A stretch of DNA of 39,777 nt, taken from Syntrophaceae bacterium. GTDB taxonomy: Bacteria; Desulfobacterota; SM23-61. Positions 1-7,657 of this stretch are shown one piece after another. The stretch's first letter is position 1. Every line of letters begins with the position of its first letter. Both the position numbers and the translations under genes were made by a program. The stretch covers positions 1 to 39,777 of the forward strand of contig JACAEW010000311.1 in the NCBI GenBank assembly GCA_013388675.1. The letters run 5' to 3'. The notes under the pieces are model-generated. The model did not search any database and was not told where the DNA came from. It was given only the letters and a program-made list of their open reading frames with translations.

Positions 1-452
1 GCTTTGAAAATCGGGTCCAGGTACTGCACCGCCTCTTTCGGCCCGCCGATCATGAGGCAATAGCCGCGCTCGAGCCCCCAGATGCCCCCGCTCGTTCCGC
101 AGTCCACATAATGGATTCCCTTGGGGGAAAGCTCCTGGGCATGGCGGATGTCGTCGACGTAGTGGGAATTGCCGCCGTCAACGATAATATCCCCCTTTTG
201 CACGAGGCTCGCAACCTCGTTCAGGGTCTTGTCGACCGCAGCCGCGGGCACCATCAGCCAGACCACCCGAGGGGGCTTGAGCCGGGCCACCAGCTCCCGG
301 ATGGAGGCGGCGGCGAAGGCCCCGGTTTCCTTCGCAAAGGCCTCCCTCGTTTTTGCCGTGGCCGAATACACGAGAACTTCGTGGCCGGCCCGCATCAACC
401 GGCGCACCATGTTTCCCCCCATCCTTCCCAGGCCGATCATTCCCATCTGCAT
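1..452 (-). CDS. gnd: 6-phosphogluconate dehydrogenase, short form (partial, C-terminus beyond window)
   Basis: Oxidatively decarboxylates 6-phosphogluconate to ribulose 5-phosphate in the cytoplasm. The 150 visible residues start MQMGMIGLGRMGGNMVRRL, a Rossmann dinucleotide-binding loop (GLGRMGGN), and contain VDGGNSHYVDD and GTSGGIWGLERGYCLMIGG, the substrate-binding signature of this family. The GIWGLERG form is typical of the short, about 300-residue, often NAD-dependent enzymes (GndA/YqeC type). The frame has no stop and runs off the left edge. The start at 452 is chosen because an AGAGGAG ribosome-binding site lies about 8 bases upstream. It follows the unknown 149-residue gene by 34 bases and may be the last cistron of the iorAB operon. 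An FGGY kinase nearby (4508-6052) could supply its substrate. The family is secure; the cofactor is inferred. Confidence 0.9.
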   Translation of the reverse strand, partial: MQMGMIGLGRMGGNMVRRLMRAGHEVLVYSATAKTREAFAKETGAFAAASIRELVARLKPPRVVWLMVPAAAVDKTLNEVASLVQKGDIIVDGGNSHYVDDIRHAQELSPKGIHYVDCGTSGGIWGLERGYCLMIGGPKEAVQYLDPIFK

Positions 453-486
453 ATGGATTCTCCTCTCTTCTTTGCCTTTTTCTCTG

Positions 487-936
487 CTACCCGTTACCCT
501 GGGGGATCTTTGGGGGGATCGCTGGCAAGTCGCGCCGGTATTCCTCCCGCCTTCCCGCTGGCGGCTTCTCCTGGGCTTCGGGTTCGGCAAGCCATTCGTC
601 CACCCGGGTATGGAAAGCCCCCGAGTCCATTTTTTCTATTTTCCGGTAGACCTCCATGAACTCCGACGCCTCTAGAAGGTAAAACCGGTCCTGGAAGAAC
701 AGGGAGACCACCACTCCTTTCGGCTTTGCAGGGCTAATGGATTTGTGGCTCAGATAGCGGGCCAGGGAGGGATAGACCCGATCCCGCAGGTGTTCCCATG
801 GGGTTTCCTTCCGGAGAACGACTTCGTAAAAAAGGATATTCGCGCTTTCCCGGAGGTCCATGGAAACTCGATTGTAGAGGGGCCCCGGGACGACCTGGAA
901 GGCGTGGATGAAGAGGAGGTCCCGAAAATAGTCCAT
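487..936 (-). CDS. conserved hypothetical protein, 149 aa, between iorB and gnd
   Basis: I do not recognise the family. The protein starts MDYFRDLLFIHAFQVVPGPLYNRV and is mixed alpha/beta in appearance, with a hydrophobic strand-like stretch (GVVVSLFFQDRFYLLEA, about residues 74-90) and a charged, proline-rich tail (about residues 118-149). There is no signal peptide, membrane segment or metal-binding cysteine motif. A GGAAAG ribosome-binding site precedes the ATG at 936. It lies 36 bases after iorB and 34 bases before gnd on the same strand, so it is probably co-transcribed with both. Codon usage resembles its neighbours. Operon position alone does not say whether it serves IorAB or sugar metabolism. 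Confidence 0.7.
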   Translation of the reverse strand: MDYFRDLLFIHAFQVVPGPLYNRVSMDLRESANILFYEVVLRKETPWEHLRDRVYPSLARYLSHKSISPAKPKGVVVSLFFQDRFYLLEASEFMEVYRKIEKMDSGAFHTRVDEWLAEPEAQEKPPAGRREEYRRDLPAIPPKIPQGNG

Positions 937-972
937 TTCTTTCCGGCCTCGAAACGGAGCCCAGCCGATCCC

Positions 973-1584
973 TCAAGCACGAACCGTCCGTCTTCCTTCT
1001 TCCAGCGCGCGCAGGTTGGTCTCCAGTCTGGCTTCCTTGAAATTCCTGCCCAGGGTCTCCCGGAACTCCGCCGGGCTGAGCGGCAGGAGATTCAGCTCCA
1101 GAAGGGCCCCCACCATGATCATGTTACCCAGGATGGAAGAGCCCATCTCCATGGCTTTATCCGTGGCCGCAATATAGTAGACTTTCCGGGATAGGTCTTT
1201 TAGGGCTTTTCGAATCTCCTCCGGCTCGGGGTACCTTTCATCCCCCGAGGTGACATCCACGGGATAGATGGGCCGGGTGTTGGAAAGAACCACGGTTTGA
1301 GAGTTCCCGTAAACCGTCAGGACCCGGAGGGCCTCCACCGGCTCCAGCCCCACGACGATATCCGCCTTCCCCCTGGGGATCAGGGGGCTGAGCTGCTTCC
1401 TGGAGGAGATACGAATATGGCTCATCACGGAGCCCCCCCTTTGGGAGGCGCCGTAGGTCTCCCCGATGGTCACAAAATACCCTTTGCCCACCAGGGCTTG
1501 ACCGATGAGCTGGGAGGAGAGAACGTTTCCCTGCCCGCCGACCCCGGTAATGATCAAATTGCAGGTCTCTTTTTTCGTGGCCAA
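973..1584 (-). CDS. iorB: indolepyruvate:ferredoxin oxidoreductase, beta subunit
   Basis: Small subunit of the enzyme that oxidatively decarboxylates aryl 2-oxoacids (indolepyruvate, phenylpyruvate) to acyl-CoA and reduces ferredoxin. The 203 residues match the pyruvate-ferredoxin oxidoreductase gamma-type fold: NLIITGVGGQGNVLSSQLI at about 8-26, GETYGASQRGGSVMSHIRI at about 41-59 (the conserved ASQRGG segment), and ILGNMIMVGALLEL near 150. The start is TTG at 1584, directly next to the TAA stop of iorA, with AAGGAGGAG inside the end of iorA as ribosome-binding site; this implies translational coupling. Such enzymes serve amino-acid fermentation or, in reverse, aromatic amino-acid synthesis in anaerobes. 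No single residue visible here fixes the substrate. Confidence 0.9.
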   Translation of the reverse strand: MATKKETCNLIITGVGGQGNVLSSQLIGQALVGKGYFVTIGETYGASQRGGSVMSHIRISSRKQLSPLIPRGKADIVVGLEPVEALRVLTVYGNSQTVVLSNTRPIYPVDVTSGDERYPEPEEIRKALKDLSRKVYYIAATDKAMEMGSSILGNMIMVGALLELNLLPLSPAEFRETLGRNFKEARLETNLRALEEGRRTVRA

Positions 1585-3498
1585 TTACTTCGTCTCCTCC
1601 TTGAGGATGGCCCCTTCCGGGCAGATATCGGCGCACACCCCGCACCCGATGCAGATCACTTCATCCACCTTGGATTTCCCCTCTTTTGCGTCCCAGATCA
1701 GCCCGGGGCATTTGAATACCCGGGTGCACACCCGGTCGCAGCCGCAATCTTCGCCGATGCATTTTCGGGGGTCCACCCAGACCCGGTAGGGAGGCTTTTC
1801 GTCCTTCCCCTTCAGCATCTGGCACCTGCGCCGCATGATCAGGACTTTGGCCCCCTCGGGGTCTTCCAGGGCGCGCAGAATCTTGTCCCTTGTGCCGGGT
1901 AAATCAAAAGGATCGGTGGCTTCGACCTTGGCCCCAAAAGCCCGGCAAACCCCTTCGATGCTCACCGGAGAAACCACCTCTCCCATGGCGTTCTTGCCCA
2001 CTCCGGGATGGGGCTGGAACCCGGTCATGGCCGTGGCGCTGTTGTCCAGGATGATCATCACCAGGTTGGATTTATTGTAGTGGGCATTGACCAGGGCGGG
2101 CATGGCCGAATGGAAGAAAGTGGAATCGCCGCACATGGCGATCACCGGCTGGTCGAACCCCAAGGCGGAGAGTCTTCCGAAGCCGCTGGCCAGGCCCGTT
2201 CCCGTGCCCATGGCCCCGCCCACTCTTAGCTGGTAGTAGCCGGCGGGGCCCCTCGCCAGGGCATAGCAACCGATGTCATAAGTGGCAAATCCCTCCCGGT
2301 TGTCCAGCTGAAGGGCGTTTTTGATCGACCAAAAAGAGGCGCGGTGGGCGCAGCCGGCGCAGAATCCCAAGGCCCGGGAGGGAAGCAGGGCCTTGGCTAC
2401 TTCCTGGGCCCGGGCTTCATACTCGGGGGTTCTCACTTGATAGGAAACCCCCAAAATCCTGGCCAGGGCATCGACGACCCGGTCCGGGGTCATTTCTCCC
2501 ATGGGCGGAATATGGCCCGATTTTTTCCCGAAGAATTCCTTGGGGCCGGTCTTCCGGGAATGGTCGGCGGCAATTTCCTTGACATTCCCCTCGAGGAAAG
2601 ATTCCACCTCTTCGATGAACAGGACCCGGTCGGTCCTCTTCAAATTCTCCACGATCCATCGAGTGGGAAGCGGCCAGGTCGTCCCGACCTTGAGAATTCC
2701 CACCGAATCCTCCAGCCCGAGAATTTCCACCGCTTCCTGACTGTAAAGCCATCCGGTGCCGCTGGTGATAAGGAGAACCCTGGGAGACTCGGGACCCAGG
2801 TACTGGTTGAAGGGGCTGCCCCCGTAAATCTCTTCAAGACGATCCAGGGTGCGGTGGAGCTGCTGGTGTTTGGGAACCAAGGGTTGGGTGAGCCATTGCT
2901 TGGAACGGTCAAAACGCGGTTTCACTTCCGTCCTGGGAAGTTTTCCCAAAACCACGTTCCCCCGGGCATGGGAGGTTCGGGTGACCCCGCGCAGGATAAC
3001 CACGTTTCCGATCTCTTCGGAAAGTTCGAAGGCCCATTTGGTCATCTCTTTGGACTCCTGGAAGGTGGCGGGTTCCAGGAGGGGAAGGTCGGCCATCTTG
3101 GCGAAGAGCCGGGAGTCCTGCTCGTTGTTGCTGGAATGGCCCTGGGGGTCGTCGCAGGCCACCAGGACGAGGCCGGTTTTGACTCCCACCAAATTCAGGG
3201 TCATCAGGTAGTCGGAAGCCACGTTCATCCCGTTCTGCTTCATGGCGCAGATCGCCCGGAGACCGGAAAAAGAGGCCGCGGATGCCACTTCCAGGGCTAC
3301 CTTTTCGTTGATGGACCACTCCACATAAAGCCCCATCTGGGAGGCAACGCCGGCTAAGTTCTCGATGATATCCGTGGAGGGGGTTCCGGGGTAGGCGGCC
3401 CCCACCTTCACTCCGGCCTCCAGGGCTCCCCGGGCGATGGCTTCGTTACCCATCAGGAGGAGTTCTTTCCCCGGTTCATCCAGGGTAATGACAGACAT
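1585..3498 (-). CDS. iorA: indolepyruvate:ferredoxin oxidoreductase, alpha subunit
   Basis: Catalytic TPP- and iron-sulfur-containing subunit, 637 residues from the chosen start, normal for IorA. Order of domains: N-terminal pyrimidine-binding domain with GAAYPGTPSTDI (33-44); central transketolase-C-like domain; TPP/Mg-binding segment GDSTFFHSAMPALVNAHYN (457-475) with ILDNS (483-487); C-terminal ferredoxin domain. The second cluster motif is classical (CIGCGVCADICPEG, 616-629). The first is irregular, CIGEDCGCDRVCTRVFKCPG (580-599), with more cysteines than a plain CxxCxxCxxxC motif. The start at 3498 is preferred over an upstream in-frame one at 3540 because GGAAGGAA lies 5 bases before it. 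It is the first gene of the iorAB-unknown-gnd run. Confidence 0.93.
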   Translation of the reverse strand: MSVITLDEPGKELLLMGNEAIARGALEAGVKVGAAYPGTPSTDIIENLAGVASQMGLYVEWSINEKVALEVASAASFSGLRAICAMKQNGMNVASDYLMTLNLVGVKTGLVLVACDDPQGHSSNNEQDSRLFAKMADLPLLEPATFQESKEMTKWAFELSEEIGNVVILRGVTRTSHARGNVVLGKLPRTEVKPRFDRSKQWLTQPLVPKHQQLHRTLDRLEEIYGGSPFNQYLGPESPRVLLITSGTGWLYSQEAVEILGLEDSVGILKVGTTWPLPTRWIVENLKRTDRVLFIEEVESFLEGNVKEIAADHSRKTGPKEFFGKKSGHIPPMGEMTPDRVVDALARILGVSYQVRTPEYEARAQEVAKALLPSRALGFCAGCAHRASFWSIKNALQLDNREGFATYDIGCYALARGPAGYYQLRVGGAMGTGTGLASGFGRLSALGFDQPVIAMCGDSTFFHSAMPALVNAHYNKSNLVMIILDNSATAMTGFQPHPGVGKNAMGEVVSPVSIEGVCRAFGAKVEATDPFDLPGTRDKILRALEDPEGAKVLIMRRRCQMLKGKDEKPPYRVWVDPRKCIGEDCGCDRVCTRVFKCPGLIWDAKEGKSKVDEVICIGCGVCADICPEGAILKEETK

Positions 3499-3725
3499 AA
3501 TCGTTCCTTCCCATGATCCGCTTATCGAATGTTTGGTCACGGAGCAGCCGCCCCCGTGGGATCATCTCCTCCTCTTTCATATCCCAGGAAACGGAGGGAA
3601 GTCAAGAAGCAAAGGCAGGAAACGCAGGTCGCGGGCCACAGGTTCAGGGTTCCAGGCTCAAAGGCCTGCCATACCATGAAATCCTCTTTTCCGAACCTCG
3701 GACGGAATTCCCCCGACCTAATTCC

Positions 3726-3755
3726 TTGGTCCAGAAGAAGAAAGAAAGGTATAAT
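3726..3755 (+). promoter_or_regulatory. sigma-70-type promoter for the DJ-1/PfpI gene
   Basis: A perfect TATAAT (3750-3755) is preceded after 18 bases by TTGGTC (3726-3731). Transcription would begin near 3762, giving a leader of about 27 bases to the ATG at 3789. It lies in the divergent gap between iorA and the DJ-1/PfpI gene and points towards the latter. Confidence 0.6.
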
Positions 3756-3788
3756 ATTTTCGATTTCCCAAAAAAGAGGAGGATGGAT

Positions 3789-4304
3789 ATGGAATTGGCA
3801 GGGAAGAGAGTCGCCCTTTTCGTGGAGGACATGTATCAGGAGCAAGAGTTCTGGTATCCCTACTACCGGATGAAGGAGGCGGGGGCCAAGGTCACGGTCG
3901 TCGGCACCGGGGCCAAGGAGTACCACAGCAAGATCGGACTGGCGGCTCCCGGAGGAGTCGCGGCGGAATCGGTGAGCGCCGCGGATTTCGATGCGGTGAT
4001 CGTTCCCGGCGGATTCGCTCCCGACCGGATGCGCCGGAACGCGGCCATGCTCAAGCTGGTCCGGGATTGCTTCACCCAGGGGAAAATCGTGGCGGCCATC
4101 TGCCACGCGGGGTGGGTGCTCGTTTCCGCGGGAATTCTCAAGGGCAAAAAGGCCACCTGCGTTTCGGCGATCAAGGACGACGTGGTGAACGCCGGCGCGA
4201 TCTATGTGGACCAGGAATTCGTGAGAGACGGGAATCTCATCACTTCCCGCGTCCCCGATGACCTGCCCGCGTTTTGCCGGGGGATTATTGCCGCACTAAA
4301 ATAA
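3789..4304 (+). CDS. DJ-1/PfpI family protein (glyoxalase III / deglycase / protease-like)
   Basis: A 171-residue cytoplasmic protein of the class I glutamine-amidotransferase-like fold. Seen: GKRVALFVEDMYQEQEFWYPYYRMKEAGAKV at the N-terminus, VIVPGGFAPDRMRR in the middle, and the nucleophile elbow AAICHAGWVLVSAG with the catalytic cysteine followed by histidine, as in PfpI. Two in-frame ATGs exist at 3783 and 3789. AGGAGG ends directly at 3782, so 3789 with 6 bases of spacing is the better start. It is monocistronic behind a good promoter (3726-3755). Members are described as proteases, general stress proteins, deglycases or glyoxalases; the sequence cannot decide among these. Confidence 0.88.
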   Translation: MELAGKRVALFVEDMYQEQEFWYPYYRMKEAGAKVTVVGTGAKEYHSKIGLAAPGGVAAESVSAADFDAVIVPGGFAPDRMRRNAAMLKLVRDCFTQGKIVAAICHAGWVLVSAGILKGKKATCVSAIKDDVVNAGAIYVDQEFVRDGNLITSRVPDDLPAFCRGIIAALK

Positions 4305-4315
4305 AATCCGAAATC

Positions 4316-4550
4316 CGAATATCGAAATCCGAAACAAAGCCTTAAAACCGAAATCCCAATGCAAAAAAACATTTAGGATTTAAAATTTGGGGTCTTCTCC
4401 CAATCGAGTGGGTGCTTGAGGAAGATTTTGAGCTTCCCGGGTCTACCCGTGCCAGAAGAGAGTTGACCGGGCCCAGGGGAGGGGAGATTTTACTCTTTAC
4501 GAGATCATCAAATGTGGGCCTTTTGAATTTGTTTCGAATTTCGATAATCG
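4316..4550. repeat. MITE-like element: 20-bp imperfect inverted arms enclosing a dispersed repeat copy
   Basis: The arm at 4316-4335 and the reverse complement of 4531-4550 agree at 18 of 20 positions. Between them lies copy 1 of the window's dispersed repeat (4390-4478). The left part also holds short direct repeats of the word AATCCGAA (about 4305-4335). The right arm lies inside the 3' end of the FGGY kinase gene. No open frame of note lies inside. No target-site duplication was identified. Confidence 0.5.
4390..4478 (+). repeat. dispersed intergenic repeat, copy 1
   Basis: The first 55 bases (4390-4444) are identical to 11990-12044, and the following 34 bases match with only a few changes up to GGGCCCAGGG. 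The element contains a small hairpin (CCCA, six bases, TGGG) near its left end. It is non-coding as far as can be seen. Confidence 0.8.
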
Positions 4551-6052
4551 AATTTTTTTGACTCGATCAACATTTGATAGAGCTCTTTTTGCCGTTCCAT
4601 GGCCTTTTGGTACCGGGCATGTCTATGAGGGTCCGCCTGACATCCCGGACGAATAAAATGGGGGATCTCCTCCAGACTTCGGATGGCTCCCAGGGATTCC
4701 AGGGCCAGCAGGGCCGCTCCCCGGCTGGTGGCTTCGGCCTCTTCGCAAACGTGGACCGGCCTTCCCAGCACATCCGCCACGATTTGAAGCCAGGCTGGAG
4801 AGCCGAGCAGGGCTCCGCCGCTGGCTACGACCCGGGGCTCCCCGGGGACCAGAGGGCGAAGCAATTCAAAAACCAGGAATAACCGATAGGCCACCGACTC
4901 CATTGCGGCTCTCAAAATCTCCAGGGGAGTAGTTGCCAGGGAGAGTCCCTGAATGGCGCCCCGGGCCTGCCCGGCCCATCCCGGGGCGCGCTCCCCAGCC
5001 AGGAAAGGCAAAACGGTCAAACCGTGCGAGTCCGGCTCCAAGGCGGCCAAAGCCCCCTCCAGGTCTCGAAAAGCGCCCAGGTTCAGGGTTTCCCTCATCC
5101 ACGCAAAAACGCTTCCCCCTTCGCTTAAGGCCCCGCCCAGAAGGGACCTTTTTCCATCTACCCGGTAACACCACAAGCCGGGGGGAAGATGTTGGGGGGG
5201 ATCGAAAAGAACTACCCTCACCGCGCTCGTGGTCCCCATGGTCACCGCGACCTGTCCCGAGGATATGCACCCACTTCCCACGTTCGCTGCGGCCCCGTCG
5301 CCCACCGCCGGAAACCAGGGGACTTCGGCCAGCTCCGGCCAGCGCCCGGCAAACTCCGGACGCAACCCTCGGCGGGGTCGATTCACGTCGGTCAGCGGGG
5401 ATAGTTTGTCCGAACCAATCGGAAGCCCGGCCAGGAGGGACTCGTCCCAGACCAGCCGGAAGCGATCCTGAAGCCCGGTCCAGGAAGCCACGGAATGACT
5501 TACCGCCGCCTCCCCGAAAAGTTTCAATTCCAGGTACTCCCCGATGGAAACCCAGCGGGCCGCCTTCCCCACCCATTCCGGACGAGCCCGGGCCATCCAG
5601 CGGAAGCGGGCCGGCAGGTAACTGGGGTGGAAGCGGCAGCCCGTCCGGTCATGCACCGAAGATTCGTCAAAATCGGACTGCAATCCGGCCACCTCTCTTT
5701 CCGCGCGGGTGTCGGCATACGTGGTGAGAGGGGTGACCGCCCGGTGGGTTTCGTCGATTCCCAGAATATTATTGACGAAAGTGCAGGCAGCGACCCCGCC
5801 GAGGCCCGATTTCAGGGGACGAATCCTTTCCATCAACTGATCCAGACATTCAAAGAGCGATCGGAGGATGGAATCGGGGTCTGCCTCCGCCGCCCCTTCC
5901 GAACGGGTCTGAATTTCGAGGCCCCTGCGAGCCATGAGCCCTTCCACGGCTCTCCCCATCCGGTCGAAAAGGGAGGCCCGAATGGAGGATGTGCCGATGT
6001 CCAGGGAAACAATCAGGGGTGTTTCCGCCCGCAGGAAGGTTACGGTAGCCAT
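4508..6052 (-). CDS. gntK: FGGY-family carbohydrate kinase, probably gluconokinase
   Basis: Phosphorylates a sugar or sugar acid with ATP in the cytoplasm. The 514 residues show the FGGY layout: LIVSLDIGTSSIRASLFDRMG at about 13-33 (phosphate-1 loop), TYADTRAERE (about 131-140), GDGAAANVGSGC (about 258-269) with AVTMGTTSAVR (phosphate-2), GGALSEGGSVFAW, and the adenosine segment VVASGGALLGSPAWLQIVADVL near 418-439. The combination, plus gnd nearby, favours gluconate as substrate; xylulose or another sugar cannot be excluded. It starts at ATG 6052 with only a weak ribosome-binding site. The last 15 or so residues (KFDYRNSKQIQKAHI) are encoded by the repeat arm at 4531-4550 and its flank, so the original C-terminus has probably been replaced. 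It stands alone on its strand. Confidence 0.82.
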   Translation of the reverse strand: MATVTFLRAETPLIVSLDIGTSSIRASLFDRMGRAVEGLMARRGLEIQTRSEGAAEADPDSILRSLFECLDQLMERIRPLKSGLGGVAACTFVNNILGIDETHRAVTPLTTYADTRAEREVAGLQSDFDESSVHDRTGCRFHPSYLPARFRWMARARPEWVGKAARWVSIGEYLELKLFGEAAVSHSVASWTGLQDRFRLVWDESLLAGLPIGSDKLSPLTDVNRPRRGLRPEFAGRWPELAEVPWFPAVGDGAAANVGSGCISSGQVAVTMGTTSAVRVVLFDPPQHLPPGLWCYRVDGKRSLLGGALSEGGSVFAWMRETLNLGAFRDLEGALAALEPDSHGLTVLPFLAGERAPGWAGQARGAIQGLSLATTPLEILRAAMESVAYRLFLVFELLRPLVPGEPRVVASGGALLGSPAWLQIVADVLGRPVHVCEEAEATSRGAALLALESLGAIRSLEEIPHFIRPGCQADPHRHARYQKAMERQKELYQMLIESKKFDYRNSKQIQKAHI

Positions 6053-6179
6053 ACCCAGGTTTTTTCCAGAGGGTTGTTTTGGCGCCCTTGCCTTTTCCGG
6101 GTTCCCCCGTCGCCCATCCCGGAGCGAGGAAAGGAGGAAACCATCGGGAAATGAAGGATAAAAAAAGTCGCCTCTTTCT

Positions 6180-6596
6180 CTAAGAAATAGAGTTCTTCAG
6201 GCCCCCGTTGGGAGTGAATCCCATCTTGTCCAGGAGGGATTCGATGAGGTCCACGATTTCTCTGTTGCTGGAGGAACCCTTCATGATGAAGTAGTTGGCT
6301 CCGAATTTATAAGCCGCATCCCGGTATTCCGGCCAATCGTAACTGGTTAGGATGGCTACGATGATTTGAGGATATTTCCTCTTGATGTGTTCGGTCAGAT
6401 GGAGCCCGTTCTCTCCTCCCAGCCGGATGTCCATGAAAATAAGATCGGGCAGGGTTTCTTCGATTTTCTCCAGGGCTGTTTTGCCGTCGGGCACCCCTTC
6501 CAGGACCATGGAAGGAAACTGGTGGCGCAGAATCTCCAGGATCGTCTGGCGGAAAATAGGATTGTCTTCTACGATTAAAGCCTTAAAAAAACGCAT
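6180..6596 (-). CDS. stand-alone response regulator receiver protein
   Basis: A 138-residue CheY-like domain with no output domain. The phosphorylation site is visible: acidic pair ED at 10-11, phospho-acceptor aspartate 56 in DLIFMDIRLGGENG, the AILTSYD segment, and the lysine in NYFIMKGSS. Such proteins act by protein-protein contact in phosphorelays. The start at 6596 is the first ATG; a TTG at 6638 would add 14 residues but has no ribosome-binding site or homologous-looking sequence. The site before 6596 is also poor (GGGCAGGG close to the ATG). It diverges from the NarL-type regulator at 6804, and no histidine kinase is adjacent, so its partner is unknown. Confidence 0.85.
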   Translation of the reverse strand: MRFFKALIVEDNPIFRQTILEILRHQFPSMVLEGVPDGKTALEKIEETLPDLIFMDIRLGGENGLHLTEHIKRKYPQIIVAILTSYDWPEYRDAAYKFGANYFIMKGSSSNREIVDLIESLLDKMGFTPNGGLKNSIS

Positions 6597-6803
6597 ACCC
6601 TGCCCAATGCCCTGCCGCCGATGGGATTCCCCCGACAAAATACTTTACTAACCGGGGAACCCATGGTAAATAGGGTGAGGACCGTATTTAACCCTCCCGA
6701 ACACAGTATTTCTGGTGTGGGGCAAGGTAGGGCTTGAGCCGTTGTCTTGAAGGGGGACGAGAAACCGCTGGGTAATTCCTCACTGTGCGGAGGCAAGCCG
6801 ATC

Positions 6804-7460
6804 ATGGCGGAAAAACAAAGGATCGTGATCGCCGAAGACCATACCATCCTTCGAGAAGGTTTGCGGGCCCTTTTATCCTCGGAACCGGATTTGGAAATCG
6901 CCGGGGAAGCGCAGGACGGGCAGGAAGCCATCCGTTGCGTGGAAAAGATGAAGCCCAATTTGGTCCTGATGGACCTTTCCATGCCCCGGATGAACGGCAT
7001 GGACGCCATCCGGGAGATTAAAAAAAGGGCGCCCGATACGAAAGTGCTGGTCTTAACGGTTCATAAGACCGATGAATACATCGTCGCCACCCTCCAGGCC
7101 GGGGCGGACGGGTACGTGCTGAAGGATTCCACCAATGCCGAACTCAGGATGGCCATCAAAACGGTACTGGGCGGGAATTTTTTTATTAGCCCGGGGATTT
7201 CGGCCAAAGTCATCGAAGGGTATCTGCAAACCCGAAAGCCCCATAAGGCCTCCACCCCCTGGGAAAGCCTGACCGCCCGGGAACGGGGGATTTTAAAGCT
7301 GATCGCCGAAGGGTATAAGAACAAGGAGATCGCCGATTTCCTCTGCATCAGCGTAAAGACCGTGGAGAAGCACCGGGCCAACCTCATGCAGAAGCTGGAC
7401 CTGCACAGCGTATCCGCCCTGACCACCCTGGCCATCGAGAAGGGACTCATCGCCAAATAA
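6804..7460 (+). CDS. NarL/LuxR-family two-component response regulator
   Basis: DNA-binding transcription regulator of 218 residues. Receiver domain at about 5-122 with IVIAEDHTILREGLRALL, phospho-acceptor aspartate 57 in LVLMDLSMPRMNG, the VLVLTVHK segment and the lysine of GYVLKDS. The C-terminal LuxR helix-turn-helix (about 152-210) reads LTARERGILKLIAEGYKNKEIADFL with SVKTVEKHRANLMQKL, the recognition helix. The start at 6804 is supported by GGAGG at 6789-6793 and the family-typical N-terminus. It diverges from the stand-alone receiver over a gap of about 200 bases. Its sensor kinase is not in the window, so the signal is unknown. Confidence 0.92.
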   Translation: MAEKQRIVIAEDHTILREGLRALLSSEPDLEIAGEAQDGQEAIRCVEKMKPNLVLMDLSMPRMNGMDAIREIKKRAPDTKVLVLTVHKTDEYIVATLQAGADGYVLKDSTNAELRMAIKTVLGGNFFISPGISAKVIEGYLQTRKPHKASTPWESLTARERGILKLIAEGYKNKEIADFLCISVKTVEKHRANLMQKLDLHSVSALTTLAIEKGLIAK

Positions 7461-7657
7461 GGCCAACGGCAGGAGTGCTCGGCACACCGCATCGCTTCAA
7501 AGAAAAATGAAATCGGGAATTCACCCGCAAAGGGAATCGGGTTGGCCCCAAAAAATGACCCCGCCCCCGAGACTCCTGTCCCGGTCTCCTAAAAATGCTG
7601 ACCCTCCCCGGCGATTTCGCTCAGATAGGAACAGGCCCTCCAAGCATGCCGATGATT

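Noticed and set aside
2344..3357. 337-residue frame antisense to iorA, and similar long antisense frames opposite korB and the MmgE/PrpD gene
   Set aside because: They are mirror frames of high-GC coding sequence, with Gly/His/Pro-rich composition, and the sense-strand proteins are clearly recognised.
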